Shown in pieces: positions 1 to 7,374 of a stretch of 25,161 nucleotides of DNA. The stretch covers positions 1 to 25,161 of the IMG/VR virus record IMGVR_UViG_3300025138_005050. One strand, 5' to 3'. This DNA comes from a virus. Within the stretch, counting starts at the first letter, position 1. Every line of letters begins with the position of its first letter. A program made the translations under genes and the position numbers. Under the pieces are notes generated by a model that did not search any database, was not told where the DNA came from, and saw only the letters and a program-made list of their open reading frames with translations.

Positions 1-1
1 T

Positions 2-3000
2 GGGTCTTATTTAGTTGGCTCAACCACAGTAATAGACGCTAGTAGAAATGCTTCTTTTGCTAAACAAACTATAAACGCGACGATAGTCCCTAGCGCGTTT
101 GCTTGGTTAAACATAGGCTCTACAGGAGGCGGAGAAACAAGAGCAATAGACATTGACGGTGGTTGGAATGCAGGGGAAAGTAAGGCTATTAGCTTCACTT
201 ACGCAAGTTCCGCGTCTGACTTAGTAGGTCAAATAAAATCTACTCATATTAGTCCAAGTAGTTCACTTTCATTTGGCAGGCTTTTCCATAGCGGAAACAG
301 CAGTGTTTATCCTTTGGTGCTTACGTCTACAAGTACCACAGCCGCAGACTTGAATTTAATTGGTAATTTTAAGATATCTGGCGCCACAGTAATAGACGCT
401 AGTAAAAACCTGACTAACATTGGAACTTACACCGGTCTTGGGACTATGACCTTGGGTAATTATACAGGTGGTGAACAGTTACAATTCCTTGCTAATCCAA
501 ACGGCACTTCACACATCTATTGGAGAGACAACAATCAAACTGAGGGAACTTATTTAAAAGCTAAAGGTGAAGATTATGGTGGTGACATTACCTTTGGCGC
601 GAGATGGGATGATGATGAAGATAAAATATTCTTTAAGATTCGGCAATCATCTGCTAATGCAAACGCTCCAGATGCTCGTATTGGCATAGGAATTTCTCCA
701 ACTGAGATACTTCACCTGTATGAAGATAACTCTACAATGGGCAACACCACGCTCAAAGTCCACAACAACAAGACTGATGATGCGGCTGTTCTATGGCTTG
801 AAGGAAAGCGCACAAGCAATAATGACACCGCTCAAATTATTGGGGCTAATAATGGAAATATTGTTACTAACATAAGAACTTTTTCAAGCGGCGATAACGG
901 AGCTTTAAAGTTTTACACCTCCACTTCTGGAACTGGGTCATCGGTTGTAGAAAGGTTTGGCATAACTGACAGTGGAAATATTACTGTTGGCGGCACCACA
1001 GTAATAGACGGTAGTAGGAATATCACAGCGGCAACTGGTAATTTTACTGAATTAGTATCAACCCAAAGTTCTCATAACTATCTAAGAGTTAGAAGTAGCG
1101 GCTCTGGTGAAGCAATGATCCGCCACAGCAATACTGTCAGTGCTGATTGGTACGTTGGTCTAAGAGATCAAACTAGCAACAGCATAACTAATACTGGATA
1201 CCACATATATTCTGTTGCCGCAGGGCAAACGGTAGGGGGCTGGAACGCTGATCAGAATTTTTATGCTAGCAACAATGCAGAAATAGCAGGAACAATCTCT
1301 AGTGGAGCTATTACTGCAACTGGCGACTCTTCTGTCGGTGCAAGCGGCAATATTAGTATGTCGGCAGGTAGTGCTGGTCAATTTAAAGTCCTTGGAGCAG
1401 GTTATACAGGGGCAATTGCATTAGATGCTAATGCTATGCATATATACCATAATTCAAGTAGTAGAGATTTAGTGCTTGGAACTAATGAAACGGCAAGATT
1501 AAATATAAGCGGTTCTGGTTTATTTGATTTCCAAAATAACAATTTACAAAGCATAGGCACAATCTCTAGTAAAGCGGTTACGATAAATACCACTTCTGGC
1601 ACCCCCTTAAATGTTGATACTTCTGCTACCGCCCTACTTGTGCCGATAGGTGGAGCCGCACAAACTCAATATACTGACGTACAGTACATAACTGATGGCG
1701 GTAATGGAGAGATATTTAAGGCAGGAACAGGTTATTCGGGTTGGGGTGGAGTTAGAGCGTTCAACATCTACAATTCAAACGGTGTTATAGCTTTTCACCC
1801 CTCTGGAACTGCTAACGTATTACAAATAACGTCCACGGTAATAAATTCTACTAAGCCGATACAGATATCTGGTCAAACTGTAATAGACGCTAGTAGAGAA
1901 ATAAAAAATGTTCCTCGTATTTTCTTTAATTCTGGACTTCAAGCAGTAGATTTAAACAATGCAGATTCTCTTATATTTGATACACCTGATGGTCATTCTG
2001 CGTTATTACTAAGCGGTGGAACACTAGACACTAACTACCACAGTAACACTACACATTTCTTTAGAGGTACAGACCTTCTTGATTTTCATGCACAAATTGA
2101 TACTACTGGAATAAAAAGTTTTGGCGATTACAAGATAGGCGGCAATACAGTAATAGACGCTAATCGCCAAATATTTGCCAAAACAGGTACTCAGGTTGGC
2201 GAAGATGGAACATACGGTGGTTACGGAGTTGTTGGCTTTGGCGGCATCACCAATGGTTATAACCGCGTGTTTGGTAGAGATGACAACGCTGATGGCTTAT
2301 TCCTTGCGGCCGCGACAGGGCGAAATGTATTTGTACGATCCAATGGTGAAGGTAGCGACTCTATTGCTCTTGGCACAGATGGCACTTATTCTTCTTACAA
2401 GGTAGTAGCATTTGGAGGTGCCGTAGTTAATGGAAGAAACAGAATATTTGCAACACCGGATACTGCCGATGGTTTATATCTCTGTGCGGCAACAGGCAGA
2501 GACATTATTTTTAGACCTAATGGAAGTGGAGTAGACGCGTTTAAAATAACATCCGCAGGTAATTTTCAAGTTGGCACAAGCATTGTTATTGACGCTAGTA
2601 GGAATATCACAGCGGCACAAGGTAATTTTACAGGCACTCTTCAAGTAGGAGGCGGTGCGGCAGGGAATTCTTACGATAATGCAGGCTACAAACTATTGTT
2701 TGGCGGTGGTAATGGTGATTCTTTGGCAAACTATTACATCGGCACAAACCTAGAAAATGTTGGCGGCAATTACTCTAAGTTAGATTTGGTTTGGCACACT
2801 GGCATACGCATGGGAGCGCAGGGAACTTATGGCGGCATAAGGTTCTACAGCAATGAGGATTTAACCGCGAAAGTATTCTCTATCTGTGAAGGTTCTGGCG
2901 TTACTGACGTAAAAGTTTATAACGATTTAAACGTAGTTTCTAATATAGAAATAAATGGCACCACAGTAATAGACTCTAGCAGACAAGTCTTTGCAACTAA

Positions 3001-4303
3001 CCTTGAAGCTACAGGCGGGATTAATTTAAGGCGTAATTTAGGCTCTGCTACAGGTATATCTTTTTATACAAACACCTATTACAACTGGCAGATTTACATG
3101 GCACCCCAAGGAGCGACTAGCTGTGGTGCAAACGGAAACTTAACCGCACCTACAGGTCTTGCAGGTGTTACATCTTGGGCGTTGCGCTCACGTATGGAAG
3201 GTATAAGTACCTATGGTTGGGTCTGGGAAACAGGCGCATCAGGTGGAGGTGGTGCAACAGCTACAGCAAAAATGTCTCTGCAATCAACCACAGGAAACTT
3301 GCAAATAGCAGGAACTTTTACAAGTGGCGGTAGTTATAAAATTGGCACTGCCACAGTAATAGATAGTAGCCGCAATATCTCTATGGGTTCTAGCTTAACC
3401 GTTGCAGGTGATGGTGGGTCTAACTACACCGCTAACCACATTAGATTTATGTCTCATAATACTGCGCGTGGCGCAGGTCACTTTATGATGGATGATGGAG
3501 GCGCAAATACTTGGTATACAGGTACAGCGTATTCTGATGCGTTTAATAATTGGGGGGTTCATTACAAAGCGGCTAATGAAGACGAAGAAACAGCGTCAAC
3601 TGCTCGCAGAGTTTTCAGCGTATCTAAATCAGGGAGTTTAGCCGCGAATGGTAGCAGTCTTTCTCTAGGCACAACAACGGTCAGACTTATTAACGGCCCA
3701 TTCGTCAGCGGAAACGTAGGCTTAGAAGCTAACTCTACAAGCTACGGTTGTTATATGCAGGGCGGCACAACAAATTACGCCTACTTTAACAATACAAAAA
3801 CCGTCCTTAACCGAAGAATGGAGATATTAGCAAGCACATCTCAAGGCACTACAACGCCTAACATTAAATCAAAGGCGCAAGGAAGCGGTGATGGGGTTAC
3901 GCAACAACACATTCAGTTTACCGACAGCACTGGCAATGTTGATGGGCGAATTACATCTAATGGATTTGCTACAACATACGGAACAACATCTGACTACAGG
4001 AAAAAGGAAGATGATCGCCCGATGTCAGCGGCAACGCCTACACTTCTGGCTTTACGTCCTATTAACTTTCAGTGGAAAGGCAGTAATTTACGCACTGATG
4101 GATTCCTTGCTCACGAAGTCGCAGAGCTTGTTCCTGACGCAGTGGTTGGCGAAAAAGATGCAACAGAAGAAGTAACAGACGATGAGGGTGTTACCACTAC
4201 GGTTGACAGTTTACAGGCATTAGATCAAGCTAAGTTAATACCTTTATTGGTGAAAACGATTCAAGAGCTTGAAGCAAGAATTACCGCGCTTGAAAGCGCA
4301 TAA
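2..4303 (+). CDS. Tail fibre/spike protein with C-terminal S74 auto-protease chaperone (5' end cut off)
   Basis: The reading frame is open from the first bases, so the true start lies left of the window; a TTG near 314 is only an internal codon. At least 1,433 residues are visible. The body is rich in Gly, Ser, Thr and Asn and has eight irregularly spaced copies of a TVIDASR-like motif, as in beta-rich trimeric fibres. The last 104 residues begin at a Ser (codon 3989-3991) in SDYRKK and continue through a FLAHEVAELVPDAV-like stretch to a helical, coiled-coil-like end. This fits the Peptidase_S74 intramolecular chaperone, which trimerises, helps the fibre fold and cuts itself off before that Ser using a Ser-Lys dyad; the Lys five residues later is present. 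The protein probably binds the host surface. It is followed by lysis genes, as expected at the end of a late operon. The fold is well supported; the receptor is unknown. Confidence 0.9.
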   Translation, partial: GSYLVGSTTVIDASRNASFAKQTINATIVPSAFAWLNIGSTGGGETRAIDIDGGWNAGESKAISFTYASSASDLVGQIKSTHISPSSSLSFGRLFHSGNSSVYPLVLTSTSTTAADLNLIGNFKISGATVIDASKNLTNIGTYTGLGTMTLGNYTGGEQLQFLANPNGTSHIYWRDNNQTEGTYLKAKGEDYGGDITFGARWDDDEDKIFFKIRQSSANANAPDARIGIGISPTEILHLYEDNSTMGNTTLKVHNNKTDDAAVLWLEGKRTSNNDTAQIIGANNGNIVTNIRTFSSGDNGALKFYTSTSGTGSSVVERFGITDSGNITVGGTTVIDGSRNITAATGNFTELVSTQSSHNYLRVRSSGSGEAMIRHSNTVSADWYVGLRDQTSNSITNTGYHIYSVAAGQTVGGWNADQNFYASNNAEIAGTISSGAITATGDSSVGASGNISMSAGSAGQFKVLGAGYTGAIALDANAMHIYHNSSSRDLVLGTNETARLNISGSGLFDFQNNNLQSIGTISSKAVTINTTSGTPLNVDTSATALLVPIGGAAQTQYTDVQYITDGGNGEIFKAGTGYSGWGGVRAFNIYNSNGVIAFHPSGTANVLQITSTVINSTKPIQISGQTVIDASREIKNVPRIFFNSGLQAVDLNNADSLIFDTPDGHSALLLSGGTLDTNYHSNTTHFFRGTDLLDFHAQIDTTGIKSFGDYKIGGNTVIDANRQIFAKTGTQVGEDGTYGGYGVVGFGGITNGYNRVFGRDDNADGLFLAAATGRNVFVRSNGEGSDSIALGTDGTYSSYKVVAFGGAVVNGRNRIFATPDTADGLYLCAATGRDIIFRPNGSGVDAFKITSAGNFQVGTSIVIDASRNITAAQGNFTGTLQVGGGAAGNSYDNAGYKLLFGGGNGDSLANYYIGTNLENVGGNYSKLDLVWHTGIRMGAQGTYGGIRFYSNEDLTAKVFSICEGSGVTDVKVYNDLNVVSNIEINGTTVIDSSRQVFATNLEATGGINLRRNLGSATGISFYTNTYYNWQIYMAPQGATSCGANGNLTAPTGLAGVTSWALRSRMEGISTYGWVWETGASGGGGATATAKMSLQSTTGNLQIAGTFTSGGSYKIGTATVIDSSRNISMGSSLTVAGDGGSNYTANHIRFMSHNTARGAGHFMMDDGGANTWYTGTAYSDAFNNWGVHYKAANEDEETASTARRVFSVSKSGSLAANGSSLSLGTTTVRLINGPFVSGNVGLEANSTSYGCYMQGGTTNYAYFNNTKTVLNRRMEILASTSQGTTTPNIKSKAQGSGDGVTQQHIQFTDSTGNVDGRITSNGFATTYGTTSDYRKKEDDRPMSAATPTLLALRPINFQWKGSNLRTDGFLAHEVAELVPDAVVGEKDATEEVTDDEGVTTTVDSLQALDQAKLIPLLVKTIQELEARITALESA
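26..3372 (+). repeat. Eight dispersed copies of an ACAGTAATAGACGCTAGTAG-like repeat in the tail fibre gene
   Basis: Copies start near 26, 386, 998, 1877, 2147, 2582, 2963 and 3353. They encode the protein motif TVID(A/S/G)(S/N)(R/K). The copies are close to identical at DNA level, including wobble positions, although the sequence between them differs. The spacing is irregular, roughly 270 to 880 bases. This pattern fits modular shuffling of fibre segments by recombination at the repeats. Confidence 0.85.
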
Positions 4304-4330
4304 CTAAACTATCTCTAAGGGAGATTAAAA

Positions 4331-4594
4331 ATGGCTATTACAAAAACAGAAGTAAATCAAAGAACAGAAGTCTACATCGCGGCTGACTCAACAGCGGCAT
4401 CTAGCACCAATGAAGGCAATCCTACCTTGATGGTAGTGACTACAATTACTTTTGACGATACTGGCGATGCTGAATTACCTGCTATATCTAACCACGTTAC
4501 TCACCTGTCTCGCTTTGACGAAAATGGTGATCCAACTGTAATTAGTGGACAGGCTCAAATTGTTCAAGATATTTGTGCTGGAATCTGGACTTAA
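4331..4594 (+). CDS. Small hypothetical protein between tail fibre and holin
   Basis: This is an 87-residue protein with no family I recognise. It has no membrane segment or signal peptide. It is acidic and rich in Thr and Ser, and its centre (TLMVVTTITFDDTGDAELPA) looks like beta strands. It starts 27 bases after the fibre stop behind a good ribosome site (AAGGGAG). That site lies in a small inverted repeat, ATCTC-TAAGG-GAGAT (4311-4325), which could weakly fold over it. The position between fibre and holin suggests a minor tail, fibre-assembly or lysis-accessory role, but this rests on location only. Confidence 0.75.
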   Translation: MAITKTEVNQRTEVYIAADSTAASSTNEGNPTLMVVTTITFDDTGDAELPAISNHVTHLSRFDENGDPTVISGQAQIVQDICAGIWT

Positions 4595-4610
4595 TGTTCC
4601 ACATGGAACA
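4595..4610. promoter_or_regulatory. parS-like 16-bp palindrome before the holin gene
   Basis: TGTTCCACATGGAACA lies just after the stop codon of the upstream gene and directly before the holin ribosome site (AAAGGAG). Its arms TGTTCCA/TGGAACA match perfectly. From memory it differs at one base from the GTTCCACGTGGAAC form of chromosomal parS sites and at three from the TGTTTCACGTGAAACA form. It may be a ParB-type site or simply an RNA hairpin that tunes holin translation. Confidence 0.4.
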
Positions 4611-4621
4611 AAGGAGATATC

Positions 4622-5005
4622 ATGTCAATACTTGCATCGTTAGTCGGGCCTGTTACTGGTCTGCTTGATAAGTTTATTGAAGATAAAGATACCAAGAATG
4701 CTTTGGCACACGAAATCGCCACCATGTCAGAGAAACACGCCCAAGAATTAGCGAAGGGGCAGTTAGATGTGAACAAGGTAGAGGCGGCTCACAAGTCTCT
4801 CTTTGTAGCAGGGTGGAGACCCTTTGTTGGGTGGATTTGCGGAATCGGCTTACTTTACAATATATTGATATCCCAAGTTCTAGGCATCTGGTTTGAAGTG
4901 CCAGAAGTTGACCCCACTTTGTTGACCCCTATCTTAATGGGGATGCTTGGTATGGGAGCGATGAGATCGTATGAAAAGACTAAGGGAGTGCAAAGAGAAA
5001 AATGA
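4622..5005 (+). CDS. Holin, GTA 3TM-type
   Basis: The 127-residue protein has an amphipathic N-terminus (about 1-18), a charged helical middle (about 19-58), and hydrophobic segments at about 60-92 and 97-115, then a basic tail. The AGWRPFVGWICG segment before the first strong membrane helix is typical of the holin family first noted in gene transfer agents (GTA_holin_3TM). Such proteins make inner-membrane lesions that let endolysin reach the cell wall. A strong ribosome site (AAAGGAGATATC) precedes the ATG. The stop overlaps the endolysin start by four bases (ATGA), giving a coupled holin-endolysin cassette. The family call is from memory of the motif; the context supports it strongly. Confidence 0.85.
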   Translation: MSILASLVGPVTGLLDKFIEDKDTKNALAHEIATMSEKHAQELAKGQLDVNKVEAAHKSLFVAGWRPFVGWICGIGLLYNILISQVLGIWFEVPEVDPTLLTPILMGMLGMGAMRSYEKTKGVQREK

Positions 5006-5349
5006 GCGAGTTTAAATTTTTCAAACTTAAAGATTTTGACTGTCAAGAAACAGGCGAGAATGAAATGGACTTAGAGTTCATCAAAGGCTTAGATCATTTA
5101 CGTCAAACTTGCGGCTTCCCTTTTGTTATCACCAGTGGTTTCAGGTCTTTAGAACACAGCGTGGAAAAAAAGAAGTCAAAAGGCGGCACTCATACAATGG
5201 GCATAGCGGCCGATATAAGGGTTTCTGGTGGAGCGCAACGTATGGCCGTGGTAAAACACGCATCGGCTTTAGGGATGAGCGTAGGCGTTGCAAAGACGTT
5301 TGTTCACGTTGACTCAAGAAAGACTGAGCAAATGTGTTGGTGTTACTAA
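5002..5349 (+). CDS. Endolysin, M15-type zinc peptidase
   Basis: This 115-residue protein fits the compact Peptidase_M15_3 fold of phage L-alanyl-D-glutamate or D,D-carboxypeptidase endolysins. The visible landmarks are TSGFRS (44-49), GTHTMGIAADIRV (62-74) and FVHVDSR (100-106). The expected zinc ligands are His64, Asp71 and His102. It should cut peptidoglycan peptide cross-bridges after the holin opens the membrane. There is no signal peptide, so export depends on the holin. The start overlaps the holin stop by four bases. Two Cys close to the C-terminus (CWCY) are typical of this subfamily. Confidence 0.92.
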   Translation: MSEFKFFKLKDFDCQETGENEMDLEFIKGLDHLRQTCGFPFVITSGFRSLEHSVEKKKSKGGTHTMGIAADIRVSGGAQRMAVVKHASALGMSVGVAKTFVHVDSRKTEQMCWCY

Positions 5350-5576
5350 TGAGCCTATCAAAAACTCAGGCTAATAGGTTGGGTGGGTTGCTTGCAGTCA
5401 TGTCTAATGACGAGGTTCCTAGCAGTCTAATATCTGAGTCTATTGAGAGCGGATATGTTGTTCCTCAAAACGGAAGGTTACGGCTGTCAGATAAAGGCAT
5501 TGACGAGAAAAATAGACTCTGCACATTGGCTGGTCTTAATATAAAATACTCATCCGAAAGGGCAAAAGAAAAATGA
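5349..5576 (+). CDS. Small hypothetical protein in lysis block
   Basis: The protein has 75 residues if it starts at the ATG that shares one base with the endolysin stop (TAATG). The frame extends a few codons upstream, but the TAATG junction suggests translational coupling. It has no membrane segment. The segment GRLRLSDKGIDEKNRLCTLAGL resembles the end of a winged-helix domain, and the C-terminus is basic. I do not recognise a named family. Its stop overlaps the next start (ATGA), so it is co-translated with the endolysin and the nuclease. Confidence 0.75.
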   Translation: MSLSKTQANRLGGLLAVMSNDEVPSSLISESIESGYVVPQNGRLRLSDKGIDEKNRLCTLAGLNIKYSSERAKEK

Positions 5577-5935
5577 CCCCATACACTTACAAATGCACTC
5601 TTGATAGGGTGATAGACGGTGACACCATTGATGTGCATATTGATCTTGGCTTTGATGTTTGGCTTAACAAACAAAGAGTCAGACTAGCAGGTATTGACAC
5701 CCCCGAAAGCAGGACAAGAAACCTTGCTGAGAAAGCCCTTGGTTTAGCCGCTAAGGAGCGTTTGATTGAGCTATGTAATGGCACTCTGACTCTCGTATCT
5801 CACGGCACAGGCAAGTACGGTCGCATTTTAGGTACGCCATACACAGGTGAGGGTAAAGATATGTGCCAAACCCTCATTGAAGAGGGTCATGCGGTTGAAT
5901 ATTGGGGCGGTAAGAAGGTTAAAGTCTGGGGCTAA
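5573..5935 (+). CDS. Staphylococcal-type thermonuclease (SNase fold)
   Basis: This 120-residue protein carries the SNase signature: VIDGDTIDV (13-21), VRLAGIDTPE (36-45) and KYGRILG (81-87). The likely catalytic residues Arg37, Glu45 and Arg84 are present, and Asp17 and Asp42 are the likely calcium ligands. The family cleaves DNA and RNA to 3'-phosphonucleotides with calcium. No signal peptide is visible, so it acts inside the cell or after lysis. It may degrade host nucleic acid or act at lysis with the holin-endolysin genes. The start overlaps the previous stop (ATGA). Its last 17 bases overlap the convergent leftward gene. Confidence 0.92.
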   Translation: MTPYTYKCTLDRVIDGDTIDVHIDLGFDVWLNKQRVRLAGIDTPESRTRNLAEKALGLAAKERLIELCNGTLTLVSHGTGKYGRILGTPYTGEGKDMCQTLIEEGHAVEYWGGKKVKVWG

Positions 5936-6119
5936 CTTCACAAGTGTTATTGCTTCCTATATCCCAAAGAACTTTTTTTATCTCTTCATCAGTTAAATCA
6001 CTACCTATTGCACAGGCGCTTATGTGCCAGTATTTAACGTGTCCGTACAATTTAACTTGGTCAGCGGCCTTGTCATACAGGTCTTGAATAGTTGGGTTAA
6101 TTAGCTGGTGGTTTTTCAT
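5919..6119 (-). CDS. Small hypothetical protein, last gene of the leftward early region
   Basis: This 66-residue soluble protein is of unknown family. Its centre reads VKYWHISACAIGSDLTDEEI and is followed by a helix. The start is an ATG behind AAAAGGT with a ten-base spacer; the same leader precedes other leftward transcription units. It has its own promoter (6155-6182). Its 3' end overlaps the convergent nuclease gene by 17 bases, and no clear terminator separates them, so the two transcripts may overlap as antisense RNAs. Confidence 0.65.
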   Translation of the reverse strand: MKNHQLINPTIQDLYDKAADQVKLYGHVKYWHISACAIGSDLTDEEIKKVLWDIGSNNTCEVSPRL

Positions 6120-6154
6120 TTTATTTAATACCTTTTATCGGTTTGTGTTTGTTT

Positions 6155-6182
6155 AGTATACCACACAAGTTTACTATTGCAA
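6155..6182 (-). promoter_or_regulatory. Leftward sigma70-like promoter for the 5919-6119 gene, with operator-like motif
   Basis: On the minus strand a -35 box TTGCAA (6177-6182) and a -10 box TATACT (6155-6160) are 16 bases apart. The 16-mer GTTTACTATTGCAAAC (6169-6184, plus strand) covers the -35 box. A degenerate second copy, GTTTAGTATACCACAC (6151-6166), covers the -10 box 18 bases away. Confidence 0.6.
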
Positions 6183-6186
6183 ACAT

Positions 6187-6435
6187 TTATTTTTGATTAG
6201 CAAGCCTGTCAAACGCTATCCTGACATGGGTTTCCACTAGCGCACGATACTCTTCTGGAACTTGGCTTAACAACTCGCGTCTTTCTAGGATGGTTTTCTT
6301 GTCTATTATTTTAGCCGCGTACTGTCGCGGACGAGCGCCAAGCTCAAGATGCCTAGTAAAGAAATTAGATTGAGGGTCAAGCTGGTCTTTAAAGATGCGT
6401 GGGCTTTTTGAATCTTTGTTGTATTTCTTACTCAT
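6187..6435 (-). CDS. Small basic hypothetical protein
   Basis: The protein has 82 residues from the ATG at 6435. A longer frame upstream exists, but this ATG has a purine-rich site (GGAAGAGAGA) and sits at the end of the small membrane-protein gene, overlapping it by eight bases. The N-terminus is strongly basic, and the C-terminal half (LSQVPEEYRALVETHVRIAFDRL) is a predicted helix. A nucleic-acid-binding role is possible from charge alone. It is the last gene of a run of overlapping leftward genes that begins at 7955. Confidence 0.7.
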   Translation of the reverse strand: MSKKYNKDSKSPRIFKDQLDPQSNFFTRHLELGARPRQYAAKIIDKKTILERRELLSQVPEEYRALVETHVRIAFDRLANQK

Positions 6436-6544
6436 TTTTATTTCTCTCTTCCCACTGCCTTTGCTTATCGCAAACAATCAACCAAGCCCCCCAAAGACAA
6501 ATACCAAAGGAAAGAAAAACTAACAATCCAATGATAAATTCCAT
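6428..6544 (-). CDS. 38-residue single-pass membrane protein
   Basis: This short frame has an ATG at 6544 one base after the upstream stop and a TAA at 6428-6430. A very strong ribosome site, GGAAGGAG, lies inside the end of the upstream gene. The product starts MEFIIGLLVFLSFGICLWGA, continues with a few more hydrophobic residues, and ends in a charged tail (DKQRQWEERNKNE). That gives one membrane helix at about 3-25, N-terminus out and C-terminus in by the positive-inside rule. No family is recognised. Candidate roles are modulation of a host membrane protein, superinfection exclusion or an accessory lysis role. The strong ribosome site and the coupling to both neighbours support it as a real gene. 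Confidence 0.7.
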   Translation of the reverse strand: MEFIIGLLVFLSFGICLWGAWLIVCDKQRQWEERNKNE

Positions 6545-6545
6545 T

Positions 6546-6767
6546 TTATTTAGGCTCCTTCCACATATCCACAACATCCATAACGCCCATCAACTCCTCT
6601 GCAACCTCTTCACAAATCTTGCAGTAGGTAAACTCTTGACCGTATTCATTCTCTCCTACGTCAAGCTCTCTGTCATGAGCATCGCAATATTGGGCATCGT
6701 CTTTTGTCCAAGGGCAATCAGGAAGAAACTCGTCGTGATCTCCTCTATCAAGCATACTAGCCATCAT
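6546..6767 (-). CDS. Small acidic protein with possible zinc ribbon
   Basis: The protein has 73 residues from the ATG at 6767; the next codon is also ATG. The ribosome site AAGGA lies five to eight bases upstream, and the start overlaps the upstream gene by 11 bases. It has a CPW, a CDAH (Cys-x2-His) and a CKIC (Cys-x2-Cys), which could bind one zinc ion, followed by an acidic helix. It is strongly acidic overall. Small acidic phage proteins of this kind are sometimes inhibitors or DNA mimics, but nothing here shows that. It belongs to the leftward early array. Confidence 0.7.
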   Translation of the reverse strand: MMASMLDRGDHDEFLPDCPWTKDDAQYCDAHDRELDVGENEYGQEFTYCKICEEVAEELMGVMDVVDMWKEPK

Positions 6768-6981
6768 TAGAATCCTTATGTAGATCGTCAAAGGTTAATC
6801 TCATAGTTTCAATAAGACCTACAACATCGTTACATTTAATACTTTTGCTGTAAGTTTCTTGCGGCAAAGATTTTAAGAATCTAACAACAATATCAAAGGC
6901 TTCATTCCCACCATCGCGATATTGTTTTTTAAGCATTGCAGGTAATTTTTTGTCAAAGAGTTCATCTATATAATCCTTCAT
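6757..6981 (-). CDS. Small hypothetical helical protein
   Basis: This 74-residue protein appears mostly alpha-helical and amphipathic, and has no recognised family. The ATG at 6981 follows a near-ideal ribosome site (TAAGGAGGT, spacing about six) that lies inside the end of the upstream XRE gene. It overlaps that gene's stop by four bases (ATGA). Together with its neighbours this indicates a coupled operon. No motif suggests a function. Confidence 0.72.
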   Translation of the reverse strand: MKDYIDELFDKKLPAMLKKQYRDGGNEAFDIVVRFLKSLPQETYSKSIKCNDVVGLIETMRLTFDDLHKDSNDG

Positions 6982-7184
6982 TGCGATACCTCCTTACCCT
7001 TTAAAAAGCTCATTACTAACATCTGTATTCTTACATTTATATCTTGGCCTCCACTTTCCATCCTAGATATTACAGATCGGTTTGGCTCTCCCTTAGTAAA
7101 GTATCCCAAGTGTGCCGCTAGTTCTGATTGGGTTACTCCTGCTGAAACTCTCATTGCTTTTAATTCGCTTCCATCAATATTCAT
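6978..7184 (-). CDS. XRE/Cro-type helix-turn-helix regulator
   Basis: This 68-residue protein is a single HTH_3 domain. The segment GSELKAMRVSAGVTQSELAA is followed by a turn and a recognition helix in RSVISRMESGGQ. Unusually, LGYFTKGEPNR gives a longer stretch than normal between the scaffold and recognition helices. It probably binds a phage operator as a dimer. Candidates are the shared 16-bp near-palindromes over the leftward promoters. The start has a ribosome site (AAAAGGAA) and overlaps the upstream gene by 11 bases. Confidence 0.85.
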   Translation of the reverse strand: MNIDGSELKAMRVSAGVTQSELAAHLGYFTKGEPNRSVISRMESGGQDINVRIQMLVMSFLKGKEVSQ

Positions 7185-7374
7185 TGTGTGATTCCTTTTC
7201 AGTATCTACTGAGTTAATATTTTTTAATACAAATTCTCTATATGGGCGCATCTTCACGTCAACGCAAATCTCACACACAAACGCTATCGGTATTCCGTAG
7301 GCTCCGCATTCTTGCCAGCCTTCGTCCCTGTCGCAAAAGTGTCGGGATAACATGCTATCCGTATATTTCATCAT
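7174..7374 (-). CDS. Small Cys-rich protein, possible zinc ribbon
   Basis: The protein has about 66 residues. The best start is one of two adjacent ATG codons at 7374/7371 behind GAAGAG; an ATG at 7353, one base after the upstream stop, is an alternative. The conserved-looking part, HFCDRDEGWQECGAYGIP, then AFVCEICVDVKMRPYR, has four Cys residues including a Cys-x2-Cys pair and probably forms a small zinc-binding fold. I do not know its function. It lies in the overlapping early array next to an XRE regulator. Confidence 0.7.
   Translation of the reverse strand: MMKYTDSMLSRHFCDRDEGWQECGAYGIPIAFVCEICVDVKMRPYREFVLKNINSVDTEKESHNEY

Noticed and set aside
314-316. TTG as the start of the tail fibre gene
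   Set aside because: The same frame is open to the left edge and already contains a TVIDASR repeat, so the gene begins outside the window.
2175-2405. Open frame of 76 codons inside the tail fibre gene
   Set aside because: It lies fully inside a strongly supported gene in another frame, has no ribosome site and a random-looking composition.
26-3372. CRISPR array
   Set aside because: The repeats lie in an open reading frame, encode a protein motif and have irregular spacing of hundreds of bases.
3888-4175. Open frame of 95 codons overlapping the S74 domain
   Set aside because: It is a shadow of the conserved chaperone region in another frame.
4286-4300. GCGCTTGAAAGCGC hairpin as a terminator of the tail fibre gene
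   Set aside because: It lies in the last codons, has only a two-base loop and no T run follows; the next gene starts 27 bases later.
6399-6770. Rightward frame of 123 codons
   Set aside because: It lies opposite several leftward genes with good ribosome sites and coupled ends; no ribosome site of its own.
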